A DNA stretch of 5,102 nucleotides from Bacteroidaceae bacterium (lineage in GTDB: Bacteria > Bacteroidota > Bacteroidia > Bacteroidales > Bacteroidaceae): positions 1-5,102 of the forward strand of contig JAILIJ010000316.1 of the NCBI GenBank assembly GCA_024695315.1, read 5' to 3'. Positions 1 to 5,102 of the stretch are shown here, in pieces. Numbering within the stretch: position 1 is the stretch's first letter; each line of letters starts with the position of its first letter. Below the pieces are notes generated by a model. The model worked only from the letters and a program-made list of their open reading frames with translations. It ran no database searches and had not been told where the DNA came from. Both the position numbers and the translations under genes were made by a program.

Positions 1-187
1 TCCAAATAAATAATTAGAAATTTAAATTGGATGCAATGGAAAGAGATACAAAAGAAAATATTTTTTTCTTTTGTGGGCCTTCTATGGGGCTAGGAGTTCT
101 AGGGGAACTATAATCTCTAGAAAACTCTTAATAACTTTGAACACCTAGAAGCTCTTGTTTTTTTTTGACCTTCAAGTTTTTTCCTCT
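1..187. other. AT-rich non-coding stretch downstream of the patatin gene
   Basis: I see no credible gene here. The stretch contains homopolymer runs (T7 at 61-67, T9 or so near 160) and two possible hairpins. One pairs 94-102 with 117-127 (GAGTT plus CTAG against CTAG plus AACTC, with a 2-nt bulge and a 14-nt loop). The other is the 11-bp stem at 48-74, listed separately. Both lie beyond the stop codon of the minus-strand patatin gene, so they probably belong to its 3' untranslated or termination region. The neighbouring gene to the left is outside the window. Confidence 0.5.
48..74 (-). terminator. Possible terminator hairpin after the patatin gene
   Basis: ACAAAAGAAAA (48-58) pairs perfectly with TTTTCTTTTGT (64-74), giving an 11-bp stem around a 5-nt loop. 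It lies about 115 nt past the stop codon of the minus-strand gene. The stem is almost all A-T and no separate U-run follows it on the minus strand, so it is a weak intrinsic terminator at best. It could also act on a transcript arriving from the left on the plus strand. Confidence 0.3.
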
Positions 188-2242
188 CTAAAACATATAT
201 CCTATATTTAGGAAAGCACCAACAGAATTGGTGACATTGCTCCAATTTAAGTTAAACTCGATAGGACCGATTGGCGACTTATATCCATAACCAATGGCTG
301 TACCAAAAAGATTGGATGAGTCAATGGTCACTATCTCATCAAGGCGATTGCCGGATAGACCGTAGTTGGCAATAGCAAAAGCGTAGTTGTTAGTTGTAAA
401 GTTATGACGTAATTTCATTCCCAAAACGAGCAAATCATTAGGAGCAATCTGAAGATGACTGACACCTGCGAAAGGAACTTGTTGAGGCATATAATGTCCA
501 TAACTATCTATTCCTCCAATATAGTTAAGGTTGCTCAGGTGAGTATTCCTCTTTGATACGATACGTCCTGAGACTGAAGGAATGAGAGTAAAAGTTTTTG
601 TCAAAGGAATGGCGGCATTAAAATATCCCTCTACCCCATGAAGAGCAGCTTCTCCATTAAACATATATCCATTATCGGTGTACACGTTATATTTGACGAA
701 CCATTTCATACCACGTCGCGGCATAACAGAAGCATCTTGATTGTCAAATGAGACACTTGCGTAATAGTCCACACTCTTCTCATTTTTATGTTCTTGAGCA
801 AAATCCACCCATTCTGTTTGGGTGAGAAGACTACTATAACTACTATATGTCCAGTTGCTTCCAAAAGTTACAAGCACACTTTTCCAACTTCTTCTGAAAT
901 ATACCCCCGCTTTATGTTGTCCAAAACTTACGTTTGCAGCAGCATTTCCTTGATTGTATAATTTTATCTCATTATCAGTATACTTGTATTTCATGCCAAC
1001 ATTCCACTCTTTCCATGGCATTACAGATACGTCGAGTTGTCCGTAAGATCGCTTACCGAGACGTGTCTCTACGCTTACCCTAAATCTGTTTACAGGATTA
1101 AGTTCATACGATCCTCCGAGGAGCAAACTTGCCAATTCTTCATTATCGAATCGTGCACCCAAACCGATGAAACTATTGTTATGCTTCTCCCTATATATCG
1201 TTTGAGGAGGCGTTACATCCTTATTCTTATCCTGTATAATAGGCTGTCTCACCTTCCCCCTACCTATACGTCCGATTTTCTTTTTCAGTTCCAATAATTC
1301 ATCCCATTTTGCCCTTGCAGCCGTCTCTCCCCTAGCGAGAAGTGAGTCTATTGCAACATTCGAGAAACTTGCAGAAGAATAGCCTGTTACATCGACATTG
1401 ATAACAACATCAGATATGGCCATATTTTCCGTATATTTATTAGAACAAATAATATCCAAAATTCGGAATAACACATCAGATGTAGATTTTATCTCATCAG
1501 CAGTCTTCTCCATAGATGATACGTCAACGCCAATAATTATGTCAGCTCCCATTTTCTTAGCTATATCAGCAGGATAATTATTAACAAGTCCTCCGTCAAC
1601 CAACACTTTTCCGTCTTTACGTATAGGAGAAAAAACACCTGGAATGGCCATGCTTGACCTCATACTCTCAGCAAGGATACCAGAATACATATCTACCTCT
1701 TTACCATTCACAATGTCGGTAGCCACGCATGCGAAAGGAATGGGCAATTTTCTGTAGTCCATACTGTCAAGATGTTGATAAGTAAGTTCAGAAAACAACC
1801 GACCGATGCTATTTCCTTTCAATATTCCTCCCTCAATAACCTCGAAAGGATCCTTCTCAAAAGTTCCACTAACGATATATTTTTCCATCAAGAGTTTCAA
1901 CTCTAGACTCTTTGTACTTCTGTCAGCACCATCCGTAAGCAGACGGACCCAGTTCTGTACACGTATAAGACTATCCAGTTGATCTGTGGTATAGCCATAG
2001 GCATATAATCCTCCTATTATGGATCCCATACTTGTTCCAACAACGATATCTATAGGAATTCCTGCCTCTTCGATAACCTTTAGGGCGCGAACATGTGCCA
2101 CTCCCTTTGCCCCTCCTCCACTCAAGACCACAGCCACCTTTTTCCTACGTGGTCTCATCATATCGTAATCCGCATTTTCTTCAGCAAACGCATTAGAACA
2201 AAATACAATTATAGAAAGGATTATTGCGAAAAGTTTTTTCAT
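188..2242 (-). CDS. Patatin-like phospholipase fused to an outer-membrane beta-barrel (PlpD-like)
   Basis: A 684-residue protein starting at ATG 2242 and ending at TAG 188-190. Residues 1-20 look like a Sec signal peptide: basic MKK, a hydrophobic core, and an AFA cleavage site before EE. The residue before Cys15 is Phe, which argues against a lipobox. The patatin domain runs from about 35 to 315. It has the oxyanion-hole loop SGGGAKG (41-47), the nucleophile elbow GTSMG (69-73, catalytic Ser71) and the DGG motif (217-219, Asp217), so the Ser-Asp dyad of a lipid acyl hydrolase is intact. From about 355 to 684 the sequence is alternating aromatic/polar beta-strands, with SPIGPIEFNLNW near the end and a C-terminal Phe, as in Omp85/BamA-type barrels. 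The family (type Vd, PlpD-like) places the lipase in or across the outer membrane and hydrolyses phospholipids; the exact substrate here is unknown. The linker at about 316-354 seems too short for the usual POTRA domain. It is transcribed alone, divergently from the HAD gene. Confidence 0.9.
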   Translation of the reverse strand: MKKLFAIILSIIVFCSNAFAEENADYDMMRPRRKKVAVVLSGGGAKGVAHVRALKVIEEAGIPIDIVVGTSMGSIIGGLYAYGYTTDQLDSLIRVQNWVRLLTDGADRSTKSLELKLLMEKYIVSGTFEKDPFEVIEGGILKGNSIGRLFSELTYQHLDSMDYRKLPIPFACVATDIVNGKEVDMYSGILAESMRSSMAIPGVFSPIRKDGKVLVDGGLVNNYPADIAKKMGADIIIGVDVSSMEKTADEIKSTSDVLFRILDIICSNKYTENMAISDVVINVDVTGYSSASFSNVAIDSLLARGETAARAKWDELLELKKKIGRIGRGKVRQPIIQDKNKDVTPPQTIYREKHNNSFIGLGARFDNEELASLLLGGSYELNPVNRFRVSVETRLGKRSYGQLDVSVMPWKEWNVGMKYKYTDNEIKLYNQGNAAANVSFGQHKAGVYFRRSWKSVLVTFGSNWTYSSYSSLLTQTEWVDFAQEHKNEKSVDYYASVSFDNQDASVMPRRGMKWFVKYNVYTDNGYMFNGEAALHGVEGYFNAAIPLTKTFTLIPSVSGRIVSKRNTHLSNLNYIGGIDSYGHYMPQQVPFAGVSHLQIAPNDLLVLGMKLRHNFTTNNYAFAIANYGLSGNRLDEIVTIDSSNLFGTAIGYGYKSPIGPIEFNLNWSNVTNSVGAFLNIGYMF

Positions 2243-2285
2243 TCTTAATTTCTTCTTTATGGTGAACTAAATTACATTTATGTTA

Positions 2286-2293
2286 CAAATATA
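2286..2293 (-). promoter_or_regulatory. Bacteroidota -7 box for the patatin gene
   Basis: On the minus strand this reads TATATTTG, a full match to the Bacteroidota -7 consensus TAnnTTTG. It lies 43 nt upstream of the ATG at 2242, so a start about 7 nt downstream of the box gives a leader of roughly 35-37 nt. I find no TTTG at the expected -33 spacing (the bases there read GGGC), so the promoter may be weak or activator-dependent. The region before the ATG has only a poor purine stretch (AAGAAG), typical of this phylum. Confidence 0.5.
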
Positions 2294-2320
2294 AAGATAA
2301 ATTCAAGACCATTGCCCCCC

Positions 2321-2371
2321 ACCAATACAAATATTCCAATAAGAACACTATTGGTATGGTTTTAACCAATT
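2321..2371. promoter_or_regulatory. Cluster of four ACCAATA-like motifs in the divergent promoter region
   Basis: Four close copies of a 7-mer lie in 51 bp: ACCAATA at 2321-2327, TCCAATA at 2335-2341, TATTGGT at 2349-2355 (the inverted form of ACCAATA) and ACCAATT at 2365-2371. The first three are spaced exactly 14 bp apart and the fourth 16 bp. Copies two and three form an inverted repeat with a 7-nt loop. The cluster sits between the two divergent -7 boxes, where an operator for either or both genes would be expected. That it binds a regulator is inference; no cognate factor is identified. Confidence 0.35.
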
Positions 2372-2378
2372 AAAATTG

Positions 2379-2386
2379 TAAATTTG
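2379..2386 (+). promoter_or_regulatory. Bacteroidota -7 box for the HAD nucleotidase gene
   Basis: TAAATTTG fully matches TAnnTTTG. The predicted transcript start is near 2393, leaving a leader of about 27 nt before ATG 2421. This favours that start over the in-frame TTG at 2403, which would lie only about 10 nt from the 5' end. The -33 region is poor: TATG at 2355-2358 is at the right spacing but matches TTTG weakly. Confidence 0.5.
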
Positions 2387-2420
2387 CAACCTCAATATTC
2401 AATTGATACAAAATCACACT

Positions 2421-3140
2421 ATGCGCTATACAGACATTTTCATCGATTTTGATGACACTCTATATGACACTCATGGCAACTCCGCCATTGCCCTATCTGA
2501 AGTCTTTCAAAAATTCTCTCTTGGTAATTATTTCAAGAACGCAGATGAATTTTATAAATCATATTGGTTAGCTAACATGATACTATGGGACGAGTACGCA
2601 CATGGCAAGATAGAAAAGGACTACCTTATCGTGGAACGTTTTCGCCGCCCACTATCTGAGGGCATTTGTCCTGATGGGTCCCTTTTCAATCCATCGGAAG
2701 AGTTTTGTATGCAAATCCACAATGAATTCCTTGTTCGCAACTCAGAGAAATCTGGCACTGTAGAATATGCCAAGGAACTAGTAGAGTATCTAAAGAATAA
2801 AGGCTACCGTCTACATATCTGTTCCAATGGCTTTCATGAAGTTCAATATAAGAAACTTAGAGCTTGCGGTCTTCTACCTTTCTTCGATAGTATCATCTTA
2901 TCGGAAGACGCTGGTGCAAACAAACCAAATGCTCAATTCTTCGAATATGCTTTTGCAAAATCTGAGGCACAAAAGGAATCAACAGTCATGATCGGTGACA
3001 ATTACTTTACCGATATTCTCGGTGCACGAAACGCTGGCCTTGACACCATCTTTTTCAATGCTCACCCAGAAGATTTCGCAGCACCAGAACCTGTAACGTA
3101 TGAAGTTAAATGTCTTAAAGACATACTTAACATTCTTTAA
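2421..3140 (+). CDS. yjjG: HAD-superfamily hydrolase, YjjG-type pyrimidine 5'-nucleotidase
   Basis: A 239-residue cytoplasmic HAD phosphatase. I start it at ATG 2421 rather than the in-frame TTG at 2403, because MRYTDIFIDFDDTL places motif I at the N-terminus as is usual in the family. All four HAD motifs are present: motif I DFDDTL (9-14; nucleophile Asp9, acid/base Asp11), motif II Ser135 in CSNG, motif III Lys168 in NKP, and motif IV GDNYFTD (Asp193, Asp198) for Mg binding. The helical region at about 17-110 fits a C1 cap. Length and motif spacing resemble the YjjG/YfnB family, which dephosphorylates pyrimidine nucleoside monophosphates, including non-canonical ones, as a house-cleaning activity. 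The precise substrate cannot be read from sequence, and another HAD phosphatase specificity is possible. The gene is monocistronic: divergent from the patatin gene and followed by a hairpin terminator. Confidence 0.82.
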   Translation: MRYTDIFIDFDDTLYDTHGNSAIALSEVFQKFSLGNYFKNADEFYKSYWLANMILWDEYAHGKIEKDYLIVERFRRPLSEGICPDGSLFNPSEEFCMQIHNEFLVRNSEKSGTVEYAKELVEYLKNKGYRLHICSNGFHEVQYKKLRACGLLPFFDSIILSEDAGANKPNAQFFEYAFAKSEAQKESTVMIGDNYFTDILGARNAGLDTIFFNAHPEDFAAPEPVTYEVKCLKDILNIL

Positions 3141-3153
3141 TCGCCTTTTACAT

Positions 3154-3190
3154 GAAATGGTATGTTTCTTATCACTAAGACATACCTTTC
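3154..3190 (+). terminator. Intrinsic terminator-like hairpin after the HAD gene
   Basis: GGTATGT (3159-3165) pairs with ACATACC (3180-3186), and inside it CTTA (3168-3171) pairs with TAAG (3176-3179) around a TCAC loop, leaving a 2-nt bulge. GAAA (3154-3157) and TTTC (3187-3190) extend the stem past a bulged T. The hairpin begins 13 nt after the HAD stop codon and has short A and T tracts on its two sides. It therefore could also stop transcription arriving from the minus-strand regulator gene, whose 3' end faces it. Confidence 0.6.
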
Positions 3191-3210
3191 CTGTAAATTT
3201 CTTCGGCAAC

Positions 3211-3243
3211 GGTTCGTATTAGCTTCGTATGAGGTTCGTAAGA
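3211..3243 (+). repeat. Three-unit 11-bp tandem repeat
   Basis: The units are GGTTCGTATTA (3211-3221), GCTTCGTATGA (3222-3232) and GGTTCGTAAGA (3233-3243), sharing a TTCGTA core. The block just before (3200-3210, with CTTCGG) may be a decayed fourth unit. The last unit and the bases after it form a small GTTC-GTAA-GAAC hairpin (3234-3245). Function unknown. Confidence 0.7.
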
Positions 3244-3300
3244 ACTTTGCGTCTGAAATGCGTCACAAAGATACAACATGGTGGTGACAGAAATATGCTT

Positions 3301-3380
3301 TTCGATACTTTTCCATACTTTTCCATACTTTTCGATGCTTTTTGATACTTTTCGATGCTTTTCGATACTTTTCGATGCTT
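3301..3380 (+). repeat. Eight-unit 10-bp tandem repeat with phased T-tracts
   Basis: Eight contiguous 10-bp units with consensus TTCGATRCTT. In order the variants are TTCGATACTT, TTCCATACTT, TTCCATACTT, TTCGATGCTT, TTTGATACTT, TTCGATGCTT, TTCGATACTT and TTCGATGCTT. A degenerate unit precedes them (3291-3300, ending ATGCTT) and TTCAT follows. The unit junctions make nine T4-T5 tracts, from 3299 to 3382, each exactly 10 bp after the last. That is close to one helical turn, an arrangement known to produce intrinsic curvature. No reading frame is maintained across the units. Confidence 0.9.
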
Positions 3381-3514
3381 TTCATCTCGCATAATTCCAC
3401 ATATATTTTTGATTTACAGCACCTATATTCCAATAAAAAAGTGTATCAAGAATAAAGTCTCAAATATTAAAGAACACAAAGATTCATTCCTACAAACCAG
3501 TAAACCACCTACCG

Positions 3515-4969
3515 TTATTTATCAAGAAGACTGAGAAGCATGACTTGTATAGAGTCTGTGCGTCTGAGATGAAGTTTTTGACGAAGACGACTTCTACTTA
3601 CATTAAGACTTGCAGGACTCAATTCCATGGCCATGGCAATCTGTTCATTATTATATCCGAGCGCAATAAGCAAAGCCAAGATAAGTTCTTTACGCGTCAT
3701 TGAAGGTTCATAGTTTAACAACTGATCGTGGTATGACGGCCATTTTGCAACGACGAAAGATGTAAATGTCAAAAAGTTATTCTTATTTGACAGCACACCT
3801 AACTTTGGCAAATCCGTACCTTGTTCTTTATCAACAATAGGCATAACGACATCCCCATTCCCCTGCTGCCTAAACTGACTAGGGGTACAATGATTTTTTG
3901 AAACAAACAAACGTTGCATGGTTGTCACACTATTAAATCCAGAAAACTTTGCTATCTCTTCTATGGTCATCGTCAAATCTGATAGTAGTAACTTCTCTGC
4001 ATGTTCAGCTCTTCTTTCATTTATATATGAATTAAAATTAGAGCCAAGAACAGAATTAAAGTAATAAGATAAGTAGACCGTATTTGTACCAATCATAGAT
4101 GCTAATCCACTTAACGTAAGGTCAACATTTAGATATGGCATTTCACTTTTCATCACCTCATTAAAACGATCATTAATCATAACAAGCGTTTCATTATCTA
4201 TATGTTGACATAAAGAATTCCCTTCACTTTGTAGTGTCAAATCTTCATTCTGTTTTTCCTCTGATACTACAGAAATCATCTTAGATAAATCCGCAAAGTC
4301 AACAAGGTTTTTATGATAAAGACAATAACCTGTATATATGAAAAAACACATACATACAATATAATACATCATGTTAGACAAAAATCCGGTATGAAGTATT
4401 TTAAGGAAAATACAAATAAAAAGTATAGACTCAAATATTATCATTATTTTCATCCAATTCAACTTCCTTTTATCCACATTTGTAAACAATCCGCTATGCG
4501 TAACATCAAAATGACAGATCATGACATAATAACTAATGTTCATGATAAAAAAATATATAAACACATAAATACATATAGCCTCATTTGCCCAATATACTCT
4601 ACATACATTCAAAATATATAATATCAGCAACGGCAAAGTATGCTTACAAAGTCTTATTATGACGTCACTACTCGATTTATTTGGATTTGACATTGAATAG
4701 ACAACACTCTCGAAAAAAGGCGCAATAAACAATATGACAATTTCTACCAGTCGTTGTATGAACACATTAGGTTCAATACACGAACACGTGAACACTTCCT
4801 CAAGGAAAATTATTACCGACAAAAATATTGTACAACCTGCAAATAGTTTTCCATAAAGAACGTTCCTTTTTCTAAGTAAGAAGATTACAGTCAAAACAAT
4901 AAGAGTTATTAACAGCGCGTTTCCTACAAAAGTTTCAAGATAACCTATTATTTCGTCTATGATTTTCAT
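3515..4969 (-). CDS. Membrane-anchored regulator with AraC-type HTH and a second C-terminal LuxR-like HTH
   Basis: A 484-residue protein from ATG 4969. An in-frame TTG at 5020 would add 17 residues, but the ATG is better placed, directly before the first hydrophobic segment and after a purine-rich stretch. Residues 1-218 carry about seven hydrophobic helices (roughly 16-33, 40-57, 71-90, 109-125, 132-151, 174-192, 199-217), so the N-terminus is an integral membrane domain. An acidic linker (about 220-275) leads to an AraC-family DNA-binding domain at about 280-368. Its two helix-turn-helices lie near 284-303 and 336-357, and it closes with CTPSQFR. After a spacer, residues about 403-484 resemble the C-terminal HTH tail common in Bacteroidota regulators: FVVAKWPSYHDQLL, then MTRKELILALLIALGYNNEQIAMAMELS and RLRQKLHL, like a GerE/LuxR or sigma-region-4 fold. 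It probably senses a signal at the inner membrane and controls transcription; signal and targets are unknown. The 5' end lies in an inverted repeat with the right edge of the window. Confidence 0.82.
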   Translation of the reverse strand: MKIIDEIIGYLETFVGNALLITLIVLTVIFLLRKRNVLYGKLFAGCTIFLSVIIFLEEVFTCSCIEPNVFIQRLVEIVILFIAPFFESVVYSMSNPNKSSSDVIIRLCKHTLPLLILYILNVCRVYWANEAICIYVFIYFFIMNISYYVMICHFDVTHSGLFTNVDKRKLNWMKIMIIFESILFICIFLKILHTGFLSNMMYYIVCMCFFIYTGYCLYHKNLVDFADLSKMISVVSEEKQNEDLTLQSEGNSLCQHIDNETLVMINDRFNEVMKSEMPYLNVDLTLSGLASMIGTNTVYLSYYFNSVLGSNFNSYINERRAEHAEKLLLSDLTMTIEEIAKFSGFNSVTTMQRLFVSKNHCTPSQFRQQGNGDVVMPIVDKEQGTDLPKLGVLSNKNNFLTFTSFVVAKWPSYHDQLLNYEPSMTRKELILALLIALGYNNEQIAMAMELSPASLNVSRSRLRQKLHLRRTDSIQVMLLSLLDK

Positions 4970-4973
4970 AATT
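4882..4973 (+). repeat. Left arm of a long inverted repeat (5' end of the regulator gene)
   Basis: Bases 4882-4965 are the exact reverse complement of 5019-5102, 84 bp without a mismatch. After a single mismatch (4966 against 5018), 4967-4973 pair with 5011-5017. The arm covers the regulator's start codon, codons 2 to 29, and 4 nt upstream of the ATG. The central 37 nt (4974-5010) are not repeated. Confidence 0.97.
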
Positions 4974-4989
4974 TCAGATTCTTTGCTGA

Positions 4990-5021
4990 CAAATATGGAT
5001 ATTTTTTTCGAATTATGCAAA
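4990..5021 (-). promoter_or_regulatory. Candidate promoter of the regulator gene
   Basis: On the minus strand TTTG (5021-5018) is followed after exactly 20 nt by CATATTTG (4997-4990). This fits the Bacteroidota pattern TTTG-N19-21-TAnnTTTG with one mismatch, and would start transcription near 4983, leaving a leader of about 14 nt before ATG 4969. The TTTG lies across the point where the mirrored sequence begins. If the mirror is an artefact, the true -33 region is not in this window. Confidence 0.4.
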
Positions 5022-5102
5022 TCATAGACGAAATAATAGGTTATCTTGAAACTTTTGTAGGAAACGCGCTGTTAATAACTCTTATTGTTTTGACTGTAAT
5101 CT
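5011..5102 (-). repeat. Right arm of the long inverted repeat, cut by the window edge
   Basis: This is the mirror of 4882-4973: identical for 84 bp (5019-5102) plus 7 bp (5011-5017), with one mismatch at 5018. Identity holds to the last base of the window, so the true length of the arm is unknown. It includes silent codon positions, which points to a very recent duplication, gene conversion or a technical fold-back. Confidence 0.97.
5015..5102 (+). CDS. Partial divergent ORF duplicating the regulator's N-terminus
   Basis: An ORF opens at ATG 5015 on the plus strand and runs off the window after 29 codons. It reads MQIIDEIIGYLETFVGNALL and continues identically to the adjacent minus-strand regulator; the only difference is Gln instead of Lys at residue 2. 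It would encode the start of the same first membrane helix. Only 45 bp separate the two ATGs, little room for two independent promoters. The nearest plus-strand -7-like sequence, TATTTTTT (5000-5007), is too close to the ATG for a normal leader. It may be the 5' end of a real divergent paralogue, a truncated inverted copy, or a fold-back chimera at the end of an assembled sequence. The open frame follows automatically from the mirror and is not independent evidence for a gene. Confidence 0.35.
   Translation, partial: MQIIDEIIGYLETFVGNALLITLIVLTVI

Larger units (their letters stand above)
3141..3514. other. Convergent intergenic region rich in short repeats
   Basis: This 374-bp gap lies between the 3' ends of the HAD gene (plus) and the regulator gene (minus). 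I see no plausible protein-coding gene in it. In order it holds the terminator hairpin (3154-3190), an 11-bp tandem repeat (3211-3243), a 10-bp tandem repeat (3301-3380), and then about 130 bp of plain AT-rich sequence leading to the regulator's stop codon. The repeat unit lengths are not multiples of three, so they are not a decayed repetitive protein. Confidence 0.7.

Noticed and set aside
1037..1297. 86-codon plus-strand ORF inside the patatin gene
   Set aside because: It is antisense to a well-supported coding region, has no recognisable domain, and is explained by the frame of the gene on the other strand.
2979..3209. 76-codon minus-strand ORF overlapping the 3' end of the HAD gene
   Set aside because: It overlaps the conserved motif IV region and the terminator hairpin on the opposite strand and has an arbitrary, basic composition with no domain.
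3301..3380. CRISPR array
   Set aside because: The repeats are 10 bp and contiguous, with no spacers and no cas genes in the window.
4313..4621. 102-codon plus-strand ORF inside the regulator gene
   Set aside because: It is antisense to the membrane-helix coding region. AT-rich DNA leaves few stops, and the product rich in Tyr, Ile, His and Lys is typical of a shadow frame.
4970..5020. Upstream TTG start adding 17 residues to the regulator
   Set aside because: The ATG at 4969 is a better start codon. The extra segment overlaps the candidate promoter and the unrepeated centre of the inverted repeat, and the mirrored copy also begins at the equivalent ATG.
4882..5102. Insertion sequence with terminal inverted repeats
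   Set aside because: The arms are coding sequence of the regulator, the centre is only 37 nt, and there is no transposase and no target-site duplication.

Overview
The window looks like chromosomal DNA of a Bacteroidota member, probably Prevotella- or Bacteroides-like. The evidence is AT-rich intergenic DNA, TAnnTTTG-type -7 promoter boxes, few Shine-Dalgarno sequences, and a patatin/outer-membrane-barrel fusion and a Bacteroidota-style HTH regulator. The assignment rests on these features alone; no marker gene is present.

Layout. Positions 1-187 are non-coding, downstream of the first gene. Positions 188-2242 (minus) encode a secreted patatin-like phospholipase fused to a C-terminal outer-membrane beta-barrel. 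Positions 2243-2420 form a divergent promoter region with a -7 box for each flanking gene and four ACCAATA-like motifs. Positions 2421-3140 (plus) encode a YjjG-type HAD nucleotidase. Positions 3141-3514 are a convergent intergenic region with a strong hairpin terminator, an 11-bp tandem repeat (three units) and a 10-bp tandem repeat (eight units) carrying helically phased T-tracts. Positions 3515-4969 (minus) encode an unusual regulator: about seven membrane helices, an AraC-type HTH domain, and a second LuxR/GerE-like HTH at the C-terminus.

Right edge. The first 84 bp checked of the regulator's 5' coding end (4882-4965) recur as a perfect inverted copy at 5019-5102. This creates a divergent partial ORF whose 29 visible residues match the regulator's N-terminus except at residue 2. 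It could be a divergent paralogue, a recombination-prone or phase-variable switch, or a fold-back (template-switch) assembly or amplification chimera. The window ends inside the repeat, so these cannot be separated here, and the artefact explanation must be taken seriously.

The three genes do not form an operon. The phospholipase-barrel and the nucleotidase diverge from a shared intergenic region, and the nucleotidase converges with the regulator. No functional link between them is evident from the sequence. The best candidates for something unusual are the membrane-bound double-HTH regulator and the mirrored start of its gene.
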